A DNA stretch of 60,977 nt from Sporodiniella umbellata. Lineage: Eukaryota; Mucoromycota; Mucoromycetes; Mucorales; Rhizopodaceae. The stretch lies in assembly GCA_025677835.1 (NCBI GenBank), contig JAIXMR010000137.1, positions 1 to 60,977 on the forward strand, written 5' to 3'. Under the pieces are notes generated by a model. The model saw only the letters and a program-made list of their open reading frames with translations. It did no database searches and had not been told where the DNA came from. Shown here in pieces: positions 21,010 to 31,085 of this stretch. The first letter of the stretch is position 1. The number at the start of each line of letters is the position of its first letter. A program made the translations under genes and the position numbers.

Positions 21010-22503
21010 ATGTCTTCAAGATCGCGAGTTAGTCATCAAGCAGATCTAGGTCAACGGTAAATCGTTTACTATTGTACCTTCTTTTTCTTATTGTTGATTA
21101 GCTGGCTTGAGCAAGTATTCTCAACTTATTGTTTATCAACCGATCCCTTACCATCACGTCACTTGGGATTTGCATCCATCAAGTGTGGATCCCTAATCTA
21201 TCCCATCAGCTTTTACGAAATCTCTAAGAAGCCTATCACTGATATAGTATTTTCGCTGCATCATCTTACTCAACCATTGTCTCATGCTACACGTTACTTT
21301 CAGTTTCCTCGAGAAGCGATTGTCGAAGCACTTTATTCACCCACGTTAGATGTAAAGTTTCTGAAAAAAAAAAAAAAAGGAGGGGCAAGGTTGCTTCTTC
21401 TGCAAAAGATGTCTTTTTTTATTGAATGCGGTCTTTTTTATTTACTGGTCTTTTTTTTTTATTAGGTCCTGGTTTCGTTTCATCTACCCAAAGACGCCAA
21501 CTTATCTGTACTTCATTCAGCCTGTGCCTGTACAACCGAACAGCAGAAAAATGCTCTTTCTTTTTCTTCCAAGCTTGAGGAATTTGCCAATGTGTGTACA
21601 AGACCAAAGCGTCGATTGACAGATCCTGGAATCTTGATCTCTCCCTTTATTCATCCCAAATCCGATTGTTATGCTATCAATATTGGACTTTCAGGTGTGA
21701 ACGAAACGCTGTTGAATGCGCTTAAACACAACGTGTTTGATTTCGAAACTCGCTATGAAAGAATGATGGAATTAGTAAGTGCTTTTTCTATACAAAGGCT
21801 TGAAAAAAAGCAAAAAAAAAAAAAAAACAAAAAAAAAAAAAAACAAAACAAAAAAGCTTTGGGTTGACATCCATGGGTTAGATGAAGCTACATTGTCAGC
21901 AAGTGACTGCTCAAAAGATGCTAGGTCCTTTAGAAAAGAACGAATGGAGTAGCGATGAAGAAAGCTTACCAAGTAAAAAGACATATAGGATAAACCTGTA
22001 AGCTGATTGTAAATGTAGGTCAAGTAGAAGAAGTGCCTATTAAAACCAATGGTAATAAGCAGTGCTCTTACTGTGGATCAAAAAGTACACCGATGTGGCG
22101 ACGGGGGCCTGAGGGCGCTGGTACACTCTGTAATGCATGCGGTGTCAAATGGAAACACGGCAAGATTCTCTCAGGCGGTGGTACAGACTATTTCCCTCCA
22201 CCTATTTTCAAGAAGCGAGAGAAAAAAAGAAAGCAAAAGAGAGAGGCTATCAAGAACAATCATAGTAATAGCAGCAAACGAGCAGCAGCCACAGCAGCAG
22301 CAGCAGCCATTGTGGCCGGTAATAAATATGGGTCGGATCTGGACGTTCTGTTAAACAGTGAAGACGAAGAGAACGGACATCATCATCATCGACGTAGACA
22401 TACCACGGACATCAGCATGATCCAGGCATATAGTCACTCATTTGACGCAGGCGTAGACGCAGTAGAAGCAGCAGCCGTATTGACCTTATTAAAAAGAAGT
22501 TGA
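21010..22503 (+). CDS. GATA-type zinc-finger transcription factor with novel N-terminal region
   Basis: Five exons: 21010-21056, 21102-21351, 21466-21774, 21882-21972, 22019-22503, giving 393 residues. A single zinc finger [16 protein letters not shown]...LCNACG in exon 5 has C-x2-C-x18-C-x2-C spacing, the 18-residue loop of plant and WC-2-like GATA fingers rather than the 17-residue loop of AreA types. It is followed by VKWKHGKIL and a basic stretch ([11 protein letters not shown]), probably a nuclear signal. An Ala-rich segment and an HHHHRRRH patch occur near the C-terminus. The first 250 residues show no PAS or other domain that I recognise, but look folded (regular hydrophobic spacing, cysteine pairs in [11 protein letters not shown]). 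Introns were placed by phase; intron 2 (114 nt) and intron 3 carry A/T runs. A regulatory role is certain only as far as the finger implies DNA binding. Confidence 0.85.
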
Positions 22504-22754
22504 GTTTCTTCTGGAAAGGTCTTGTAAATAGTTTCTTCCCCTCCAACACACACACACACACCTCTACTTCCCCTCCCCCCCCTTCTCTCTTTCTCTTATT
22601 TCTCTCTTTTTTCATTACTATTATTATTACTCTCTTTGATTCATATATCAATACATCTATATAACCGTTTACGCTGTTTTCTCGTTGCATAAGCTATGGT
22701 GTATATGAATGATGTCAATGCAAGGGAAAGGGAGTTAAAAATCGACGCGTTCAA

Positions 22755-22759
22755 CCAAT
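22755..22759 (+). promoter_or_regulatory. CCAAT box upstream of NDUFA4-like gene
   Basis: CCAAT in the context TCAACCAATCATC, 224 bp before the ATG at 22983. CCAAT-binding (HAP) complexes regulate respiratory genes in fungi, which would fit this gene's likely role. Confidence 0.35.
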
Positions 22760-22931
22760 CATCAGTCTTTATTTTTCAGGTGCCTAAAGTTTGAACCGAT
22801 TTTTTTTTTTTTTTTTGAAATGGATATAAGTTAATCGTTAGCGTTATGCAACGGTATAGATTGTATGTGTTTCATTGTATCGTCATCTTCTTTGATCTAC
22901 TGAAATTCAAAATAAAAGATAAAAGTTGACA

Positions 22932-22939
22932 TATAAAAG
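22932..22939 (+). promoter_or_regulatory. TATA box of NDUFA4-like gene
   Basis: TATAAAAG, 44 bp before the start codon at 22983, followed by a short T/C-rich leader. Spacing would give a leader of roughly 15 to 25 nt. Confidence 0.5.
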
Positions 22940-22982
22940 AAGAATCCATTATTTTTTTTCTTCTTGTTAAAAGCAGTCCAAC

Positions 22983-23147
22983 ATGAACCCAATCAAATTT
23001 CTCTCCAAGCTCTCACACACACACCCAGAAGTACTTCCACTCGTGGCTATTGTCAGCACAGGCTTTGGCTTTGCTACTTATACTGCTATTCATCAGCTTC
23101 GATCGCCAGGCGTGGTCATCAATCATTCATCCAACCATCCTCATTAA
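22983..23147 (+). CDS. 54-residue NDUFA4/B12D (MLRQ)-like mitochondrial protein
   Basis: Single-exon gene too short for common ORF filters. The product starts MNPIKFLSKLSHTHPEVLPL, where the HPE-(V/I)-x-PL motif is the hallmark of the NDUFA4/B12D (MLRQ) family, then a single transmembrane segment (VAIVSTGFGFATYTA), a basic boundary (HQLRS) and PGVVINHSS, matching the DPDV/NPEV-type end of the family. These small inner-membrane proteins associate with respiratory complexes (NDUFA4 with complex IV). TATA and CCAAT elements lie upstream and AATAAA lies six bases after the stop. Reading the other two frames gives no comparable signal. The exact complex partner cannot be told from sequence. Confidence 0.8.
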   Translation: MNPIKFLSKLSHTHPEVLPLVAIVSTGFGFATYTAIHQLRSPGVVINHSSNHPH

Positions 23148-23547
23148 GTCCAATAAAACTCTCCTCCACAGCGTTTTGTCTGTGTTACCTTATTGACTTG
23201 AATTGTCCTTATCCAAAGAACCTAGGCCTAGGTCTCTAAGCCCCTCCTCCTCCTTTTTTTTTTTTTTTTTTTTTTTGAAAAGTCTCTCAGGCGAGTGGCT
23301 AGGTAAAGCGTATTTTCTGCTGTTGTTATTGGGTGGGTGAAAATCCAGACTAAAGTGTTAACAACTATTTTTTTTTTTTTTTTTTTTGACACATGAGCGT
23401 GCTCAGAAAAAGAGATCGGCAAAAGCGCAGAAAGACGGTGTTTATTGGCTCAAGTTACACACGCCTCAGGAGCCAACAAAAAAGTGATTAAAATAATTGA
23501 ATTTTAGATTCATTTTCTCTTTTTTATTTGTTTTAGTCTTTTTAAAG
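23148..23547. other. Intergenic region with T-runs upstream of LtrA-like gene
   Basis: AATAAA follows the previous stop. T-runs lie at about 23253-23276 and 23369-23387. No gene seen. Confidence 0.6.
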
Positions 23548-26273
23548 ATGTCTGGATCTATGAGAAGAGGACCTACGTTAAGAGGTGGACGATCCCGACC
23601 TGGGATTGGTAGAAGCCTACGTCGAAACTCGGAAGAAGAGGAAGAGAGACTTGGACTAACCGAAGAGATTGAATTGGTATTTTCCCCCCTTGACGCAACC
23701 CATACTAAAGGCTGTATAGGATAATCGGGATATGTCTGAAAAGTTTGAAACAGACGAGGTAGGAAAGCCAATCTATCACCATGGCGACGAGACCTTTGGC
23801 GATGTCCTATCACATCCCTTTCAGGAATACAACGCACATCGACACCGAACAGAAGCATACGAACGACAGGTCAAGCGTTGGTCCCAAGCAGACACTAGGC
23901 AAGGAGAAAAATAAAAAATAGGGAGGGGAGGGAGAAGGAGTGTCTACAGTCTGCTCATTCCTCTCTACAGAGAAACCACAGGTCATGCTAGCTCAAGTCT
24001 AGCAGAAGAAGAGCATATGTCAGAAATGCCATATATTCTTGTACTTCATTTCCGGCAGTTAAAAGGCAACCAAAGATTTGCACTGGATCACGACACTACG
24101 CAAAAAGTGGCACACAAAGTAAAGCGCTCTTTTTTTAATTTTTTAATTTTTTTTTTTGCCTTTTTTAGGCTAATTGTATCCTATTAGCTTCATCTGACAG
24201 CGCAAGAGATCCTTTTATTTAACGGAGTTTATGATACGGACGGTTTGACCGATTTCCTTTACAAGATCCAACGCGACTTTTCGATCAAAATTCACCACAA
24301 GTCAGAAACACCCCAGGAGATAATTGAGATCAACAGCAACTGTTATTTAGAATTCAAGCCAAAGCATATCCACCCTACCCTTTCATCAGAAGATACCCGT
24401 CGTCCTTTCTTTCAGCCACCTGAGCCCGACCTGAGTGCAGCGATTGGTGAAGAGACTGCGGCTTCTTGGCTTGAGCTCTTTTATGATCTTTTCTATGTCG
24501 CCACACTTTCTGAATTTACGCACAGTCATCATATCAAAGACTGGGCCTCCCTCGGGCTTTATACGGAATGGTTCATTATCACCTGGTGGGCTTGGTGTGC
24601 CAGTTCTCTGTAAGTCTTGTGTTTATTATCAACCGAGATCACTCACCTGTTTTTCTCTCATCGATCAAAGCTACACTGCTCGATTTGACACGTAAGAAAG
24701 AGTCTTTTTGTATGAGAATCCAATAACACTTTATTAGAGATGATGTCGTACATCATATTTATAAACTGATAGAAATGTGCGCAGTGGGTAAAGTATAGGT
24801 TACGTTCATAAACAGATAAACTTAGAAAGCATCTCTTTGTCCACATAGTGGGTATGGCTGGTTCATCCGAATATTTCTTGAGTTCGTCGGGTTATGTCTA
24901 TGGTTATATCGCTCTAAAGACGGTATTGGTGGTTGAATACACTGTGGGTAAGGACAACAGCTTTTCCCCCTTTTTGATGATGATGATGCATTCAAACCCT
25001 TTGAATGAAATATAGTGTTCATGGTTGCCTTGATGGCCAAATCAAAATCAAGAGGCCCCTTGGCTTGTTATATTGCTGCCAACTTGATCTCGATCGGTCT
25101 TTGGGTAGCCTCCCTACGCATGCTCGATAACGGTCTCCATCGTATCTTTTGGTATATGGGCGTGTTGTGTGAGGTCTTGGTGAATGTCATCATTCGTGGG
25201 GATAAAACGCTGTCTTGGGCTGCCAGCCATCTGGCGGAGCGTTTGGGTCTATTGACTTTGATTGTCCTAGGTAAGCCGACGGTTCTTTTCCATCGTATGC
25301 TTAACTATCGTTTAGGTGAGAACCTGATGGGCCTGGTTGGATTGGTAGCTACGGCTGGTACAAAGACATTGATTGTGTAAAAGGCAGGTTACGATCCTTT
25401 TGGGAACTCATCGATTTGTTTTCAATAGACTTCCTAATTTCATGGCCGTGGCTGCTATTTTTGGATTCTTCTTTATGTATTTTGAAGACTTTAACAAGGA
25501 GGTAAACAGGCGGTGTTGATCCCAGTCAACCTCACTCTTTCCTTAGGTCTTTCTGCATAACAAGTACCATCAAGTCTGGGTCTATCTGCATTTCCCACTT
25601 CATCTCTGCCAGGTTGCTTTTGGTATTGCTTTGATTGACATGTGAGTGGAAGGATACCGGCTGAGTTTTGTTTCCCTAAACTGAGTTGTTCTAGCCTGAA
25701 GATTAATAAGTTTCAACTGATCCGAGATCACAAGGTACAGGAGGATACAAACAAGGCAAGTGCAGGCCATGGTACCGCAGCGACCGAGCATGGTACGACA
25801 GAAGCAGCAAAGACCGCAGGTACAGAACATGGCACGGCAGAAGCAGCAAAGACCGGAGCAGAACATGAGACGAGCCAGGGTAGTACGAACGACCCTACAG
25901 CAGCACTACATCATGCCAAACGAGCGATTGAGGATATCCAGGCCATGATTCCATCTTCTCCAACAACATTCCCGTCAAAGATAGCCATGCCGCCATCACC
26001 GCCATCGCCCACCGTCTGTCAATCCCTCCTTTCTTCTGTTCTCTTGACAGCGTTTCATATCGTGAGCTATTGCCATCCATCCATCGAAAGCCATGGTCCC
26101 CTTCAGCGTCGTTCGGAAAGTGCCAGTAGTACAGAAGACGGTGAGTTTGTAGATAGTATTTCAACAACAGAAATTGTGTTTGTGTACAAGACGTTTCTTA
26201 TTTTTGGTGGGCTTATCTTGGTGATCAATTCAATGATCAAAGCCATCAATACTCGATTAACAGGTATAATCAT

Positions 26274-26321
<48 letters not shown>

Positions 26322-26555
26322 ATCGTATGTTTTCAATAGACATTTATGGTAAAATCATTATTGCCTCTCGTTTGATTAACGCCATTGTCCTCTGGTCTTT
26401 GTGTGCACTGCCTTTTGCAAAATTAGATGCAATTGTGTTACTTAGCACCATGCTTGGCTCTTTACTGTTTCAAGGTATATAAAAAAAAAAAACAAAAATT
26501 TTTTTGTCCTTCTAAATTAAGAAAATATGTAGCTTTGGTGGACCTTTTGGATTAA
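23548..26555 (+). CDS. LtrA-family (low temperature requirement A) multi-spanning membrane protein
   Basis: Fourteen exons: 23548-23676, 23720-23898, 23971-24118, 24188-24609, 24671-24691, 24738-24787, 24849-24947, 25016-25270, 25316-25376, 25429-25501, 25547-25641, 25695-26263, 26340-26474, 26533-26555. Phases agree and give 752 residues. The N-terminus is Arg/Gly-rich and cytosolic. The family signature starts at WLELFYDLFYVATLSEFT, continues WWAWCASSLYTARFDTDDV across a 21-nt exon, and includes HLAERLGLLTLIVLGEN with the conserved Gly-Glu. About eight to ten transmembrane segments follow. A hydrophilic loop in exon 12 carries imperfect repeats of EHGT-x-EAAKT. Intron 2 has GC-AG ends. LtrA is widespread in bacteria and fungi; function is unknown beyond a cold-growth phenotype in Listeria. 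The last exon (ALVDLLD) is the least certain piece. Confidence 0.82.
26279..26318. repeat. (GA)20 microsatellite in intron 12 of the LtrA-like gene
   Basis: Perfect dinucleotide array between the exon 12 donor (26264) and the exon 13 acceptor (26339). Confidence 0.95.
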
Positions 26556-26646
26556 TAAAACTCTGTGTGTTTTTTTTTAGAGTAGACGGTGTGACTCTTC
26601 TTTTTTTTTTTTTTTTTTTTTTTTATATATATAAATTCCATTGAAC

Positions 26647-27476
26647 ATGAGAAAGAAAAGAAAGGGAAGCTTGAAAGAAGAACCCTTGAGCCAAGAAATG
26701 AATGCCGAACCGAAATTGAGTGAATTGTTGATTGATAGTTTTTTGGGCAAGAACAAAGAGAATGCATCGCGTAGGAAGGAACGACCGGAAATAGACCAAG
26801 TACTGTCGAATGGCTTACTTCGAAGTGCGGACAAAAACAATTTAGGCAGGCTCAGTCAACGCGATCTGCTTGCTGTGGATTGGGACCAGCTGGATTTGGG
26901 ACCTTCTGAATACTTGTTCACCTCACCTCAAGAAAAGATGATGGAACTACAGGGAGGTAAGAGCATCGGTTGTACAGATAACAAGACTTACGTTTGGCTG
27001 TGTACAGAAGCGGGTGAATGGTTTTCAGATATCGACAGTGAGGACGGTAACGATAGAAAGCAGGAGATAACGGAGAGTATCAGTCGACAGGAAGAACCCT
27101 TGTTTATTGTAAGCCATGTGTTATTTTGACAAGCTTTAGTGAACGGATTGGATTGTTTTAGGATTTGCTAGAGGCCATCAATGTCAAGGGAGGGATCAAA
27201 GCGTTTGATAAAGGCCAACACTTTCCAAGGTTAGATGAGACTGCGTTATATGCCACAGGCTATTTATTTCGAGAGTATGTGAGATACCAAGCGTTTGTGG
27301 AGGCAGAAAAAAAACAAAAAAAACAGGACTTGATACAGCAACGGAAAGAAAAGCGTCGTAAGTTTGTTTATAAAGACAAGGGGATAGAGGAAACGCCGAT
27401 ACCAACCATCCATCTTTACGAGTTCTGTCAACAAAAGAAGAACACCTATCGAAAACAATGGCATCCGTTGCGTTAA
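26647..27476 (+). CDS. Unrecognised basic, probably nuclear protein
   Basis: Two exons, 26647-27108 and 27162-27476, phase 0, giving 258 residues. The start is the first in-frame ATG, in MRKKRKGSLKEE, a likely nuclear signal. Features: an acidic/hydrophobic middle with LLAVDWDQLDLGPSEYLF, a tryptophan-containing segment TYVWLCTEAGEWFSDID, then DETALYATGYLFREYVRY followed by a strongly basic helix (EKKQKKQDLIQQRKEKRR). The last 30 residues (IPTIHLYEFCQQKK) look conserved in character. I do not recognise the family. A subunit of a nuclear complex (for example RNA polymerase I transcription) is conceivable but is a guess. The stop codon is only 24 bp from that of the convergent gene. Confidence 0.72.
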
Positions 27477-27500
27477 TTATTATAATAAAACGAGAGATGT

Positions 27501-28492
27501 TTAGTAAGCGTAAAGAAGGGTAGAGAGGATGACGATAAGCGTGCCGAGGAGGTAGAGTACCGAAGGTGAGAAATCAAAGAGAAAGAAGCTGATGAAGCCA
27601 GAGAGAAGGATGGAGATGCTGGTAGCAAAGCCTTTGAGAATGTTGTCTGCATATTTGACTACCATCGCCACCAAAAGACCACCCAGGGCTTGGTTGATAA
27701 TGACACACCAGGTCAAACAATGGTAGCCTTGAAAGAAGCCGTCCTGCCAGATCTCTTGCGCGTTCCAGAGAATCCCAAAGAAACTAAAGATGGCCCCACA
27801 CAGGGCGAGTTGCATATTCCGGATCCACATGGACCGTGTGTTGGATTTGAGTAGCTTTTCAAAGTAACAGCCGGCAAACCCAGAAGAAACACAGCTGATC
27901 ATCACCGAGAGTAAGCCGATCAGGGGCCGTTGCACGTCCTCGGAGACGGTGGCATGATCAAGCTGAACACAGGTCACGCCGGCCATGAGAAGGACAAGAG
28001 AGGACCATTGGCTGAGCGAAAGGGTCCGGTGGAGAAGAAGGATGGAGAAGATGGCGGTCGAGAGGATTTTGAGCTGGTAGGTGACCTGGAACGTAGCAGC
28101 CTCGAGATTGCTGAGGGCAATATAGAGCAAGTTGTTTTGGAGGGCGTAAAGAGCGCTGGGTATAAAGATCTGGAAAAGTTCGTGCGGCACAAAGATCGCT
28201 TGGAGCTTTTGTTTTTGGTGAAGAAGCATACAGAGACAGGTGCCGATCTTTACGATCTCTGCCATAAAGACTGCAGTTGAGGCGTGATAGACTTTTTCGG
28301 TGCTGTTGACTCTTGAATAACGCATCAACAAGACCAACAGACTATTCTGTATCACCAAAATGACAAGCGAGAGTCGTTTGAGATCCACACTGGATTCTAT
28401 TTTCCTGAACAATTAGAATCGCTCTCTATTGACCGTCTTGTTTTACTCTCTTTGTAGTTTGTCATCGGTAATAGCTGCTTGTTTTTGAACAT
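27501..28492 (-). CDS. Nucleotide-sugar transporter (UDP-galactose/UDP-GlcNAc type, SLC35A)
   Basis: Golgi antiporter that exchanges cytosolic UDP-sugar for lumenal UMP. Two exons on the minus strand, 28492-28447 and 28396-27501, giving 313 residues with about ten transmembrane segments. Diagnostic SLC35A phrases: LVIQNSLLVL-type first helix, PSALYALQNNLLYIALSNLEAATFQVTYQLKIL, and a second-half repeat with GGLLVAMVVKYADNILKGFATS. The splice at AAAATAG after branch-like TTCTAAT was chosen over the nearer TTCAG because only it maintains frame. The substrate is not decidable from sequence, but the set of residues KYADNILKGF is typical of UDP-galactose/UDP-N-acetylglucosamine carriers. It lies 329 bp downstream of the ornithine aminotransferase gene on the same strand. 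Confidence 0.92.
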
Positions 28493-28590
28493 TTCATGAA
28501 TTATCAATTAAAAATACCAAAAAAAAAAATAAAATAAAAGTAAAATTTTTTCATCTCTGCTTATTTGTCAGGGCGTAGGTGAATTGGAAT

Positions 28591-28622
<32 letters not shown>

Positions 28623-28821
28623 AGTTCATATCCACACACAGGGCGAATCCTGTCCACGTCAGGTATGAGCCCCGACACGTAAGTACGCCTTAAAAAAGTG
28701 GGTTGTGGTGGTGGGGGGGGTGTAGACTCTTTGCGTGTTGAAATGTGACTGTTTTTTGGTTTGTTAGGGAGAGGTAGGTATGGTATGAGTGTAGATGGAG
28801 TTTATTGCTAGTGAGAATGAA
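28493..28821. other. Region between OAT and sugar transporter genes
   Basis: A 28-A run lies at 28594-28621 and a G-run near 28712-28720. No gene seen. It should hold the OAT 3' end and the transporter promoter. Confidence 0.6.
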
Positions 28822-30249
28822 TTATTTGTCATGGTCAGGAATGTCTTCTTTCTTCATATGAACAATGTCTTTAAGGGCTTGAGCGATGATTTCGACACCG
28901 TTGAGAAGTTCTTGTTCGGTGATGACCAAAGGGGGAGCTAAACGGATGATATTGACGTGGGTAGGCTTAGCAAGAAGACCTCTTGACTTCAACAGTAAGC
29001 AGAGCTCCCAAGCGGATCTTTCAGACTTGGTTTCATCAATGACAATAGCATTCAAAAGGCCTCGTCCGCGCACTGTGTTTGAAAGGTAAGTCTATGTAAG
29101 TATGAGTCTATGGATAGGTTACCTGTTTTGATCAATGGGCTTTGAAGATCGGTAAGCGCTTTTCTGAAGATTTGACCCAAACGTTCTGATTTCTCAACGA
29201 GCTGTTCATCCTTAATGACTTGAAGGGCAGCCATGGAGACAGCGCAACCCAAGGGATTACCACCATAGGTAGAACCATGTTCTCCTGGCTTGATGCACAG
29301 CATGATGTCACGATCCGCCAAGACGGCAGAAACAGGATAAACACCACCCGAAAGCGCTTTCCCGAGAAGGACAACGTCAGGGCGTACGTCGTCATGATCT
29401 ACACAGAGCATTTTACCGGTACGAGCCAAACCTGTTTGGATTTCATCGGCAATAAAGAGCACGTTGTGTTTCTTGCAGAGTTCTTGACATTGCTTGAGAT
29501 AGCCTTGATCGGGGACCATGATGCTATTGGTAGATTAGGTTGAAGGCTTCAAGAAAGAGAGAGAGAGAGAGTACTTACCCTGCTTCACCCTGAATGGGTT
29601 CGATCAAGAAACCAGCGACGTGTTTACCAACTTTTTCGAGGACCTGCTCGAGATCTTCCAGATGATTATAACGAATGGTCAAGCCTCCAGCCTTGGGACC
29701 TACCAAAGGAAGGTAAGGGCCAAAGCCAGCATAGGAATCAGGGTCGGTGGACATGCTAATGACGCCTGTGGTACGACCGTGAAAGTTATTTTCGCAACTG
29801 AGCACAATGGCTTCGTTTTCAGGGATGCCTTTCTTGACGTAACCCCAACGACGGGCGAGCTTGATGGCGGTCTCGACCGCTTCGGCACCAGTGTTCATGG
29901 GCAAAACCATGTCGTAGCCAAAGTAGTGATGGACGTATTCAACAAAGTGACTGTAGATGTCGTTGTAAAACGCGCGGGAGGACAAGGTCAATTTCTGTGC
30001 TTGGTCACAAAGGGCTTGGACAATCTTGGGGTGACAGTGGCCTTGGTTGACAGCTGAATAGGCAGATAGGAAATCCATGTATTCTTTGCCTTCAGGATCC
30101 GTCACCCAAATCCCTTGTGCTTTCGAAAATACCACAGGCAGAGGATGATAGCTACACAGCTCGTTTAGTCATCTACCACTTTTTCACTACACAACTTACT
30201 TGTGGGCACCATAGATGGCTTCTTTCTCAATTAGTTCATGGCTAGACAT
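28822..30249 (-). CDS. CAR2: Ornithine aminotransferase (CAR2 type)
   Basis: PLP enzyme converting ornithine and 2-oxoglutarate to glutamate-5-semialdehyde and glutamate, in arginine catabolism and proline synthesis. Four exons on the minus strand: 30249-30200, 30151-29579, 29523-29123, 29072-28822, giving 424 residues (yeast Car2 424). The PLP lysine is Lys263 in [21 protein letters not shown], the Gly-Ala phosphate-binding [19 protein letters not shown] and [14 protein letters not shown] are all intact. The N-terminus [11 protein letters not shown] lacks a mitochondrial presequence, pointing to a cytosolic enzyme as in yeast. Intron 2 (29524-29578) has a GA-repeat on the minus strand's complement. 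Confidence 0.97.
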
Positions 30250-30752
30250 TTTCTGTGTAATTTTCTATCTTTTTTAATGATTTAAAAAAAAAGAAAAAAA
30301 AGGAAAACCTCAAGTCAGATCCAATCCCTATTTTATACTCTTGCTCAGGATTGGTTGAGACCGGTCGCTTTTTCTCACGGTTTAATACAAAACTTACCCT
30401 AAATGGAGATACCGAGTTTTTTTTTTTTTTTTTTTTTTTCTTCTTTTTTGGATTGACACCATTGACACTACGCGCAGGTAAAATTGAGGGGAGGGGGGGG
30501 AGCGTGACAGGCGAGCTGTATGATGTCACACCTTGACGCTTCTCCTTTCATATGTCATAAAATTACTCGAAATGGACTGCCTTCCTATGATTGGATAGAA
30601 CCGGACTACTAAAAAAAAAAAGTGTCTACAAAAAGTCCAATCACACTCTCAAAAAAAAAAAAAAAAAAAAAAATCGCAGACTACCAAAAAAGGGGAATCA
30701 GTAGCGGTGACAACGCGGATTGGCACCACCGCGAGTTACTAAAAAAGTCCAA

Positions 30753-30783
<31 letters not shown>

Positions 30784-30807
30784 TCAACCGAGGATGATTT
30801 GGATTCA

Positions 30808-30838
30808 ATTTTTTAATTTTTTAATTTTTTAATTTTTT
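30808..30838. repeat. Short tandem array of AATTTTTT units
   Basis: About four near-perfect 8-bp units in the intergenic region. Probably slippage-derived; no functional signal recognised. Confidence 0.8.
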
Positions 30839-30949
30839 AGTTTTTTTTTTTTTCTTAATTGCTACTGTTTGGGTGCGGTCTTAGGTAGTTATGGTTTCAC
30901 TGAGAAAATAATGAAATGAATGGAGAGATGCAGTCAAGGGCAGAGTCGA

Positions 30950-30954
30950 CCAAT
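30950..30954 (+). promoter_or_regulatory. CCAAT box upstream of F-box gene
   Basis: CCAAT in the context CGACCAATCAGTC, 132 bp before the ATG at 31086. Confidence 0.4.
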
Positions 30955-31085
30955 CAGTCAAGGCGTTTTTGAAAGTTCTACCGAAACTCCGGTGATCTGA
31001 AACCATCTATAAGAAAGAGGGTGAAGTGAGCTATGAATTGGATTAGAAAACGTTTTTTCTTTATTTTATTTTTGTTTTGGATGGG

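Larger units (their letters stand above)
22504..22982. other. GATA-gene 3' flank and promoter of the NDUFA4-like gene
   Basis: A (CA)n tract is near 22547-22560. Further on there is a CCAAT at 22755-22759 and a TATAAAAG at 22932-22939. No coding frame is supported. Confidence 0.6.
30250..31085. other. Intergenic region with homopolymers and AATTTTTT repeats
   Basis: Divergent promoter space between OAT (minus) and the F-box gene (plus). It holds T- and A-runs (about 30418-30439, 30651-30673, 30751-30775), a short array of about four AATTTTTT units at 30808-30838, and a CCAAT at 30950-30954. Sequences resembling GGACTACTAAAAAA recur at about 30603 and 30734. No gene seen. Confidence 0.6.

Noticed and set aside
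20650..21032. Two plus-strand open frames of Phe/Leu/Ser-rich protein
   Set aside because: They come from the CT-rich leader of the GATA gene and have low-complexity composition.
30603..30770. Possible short dispersed repeat GGACTACTAAAAAA near 30603 and 30734
   Set aside because: The similarity is mostly due to A-runs and the non-A part is too short to support a repeat family.
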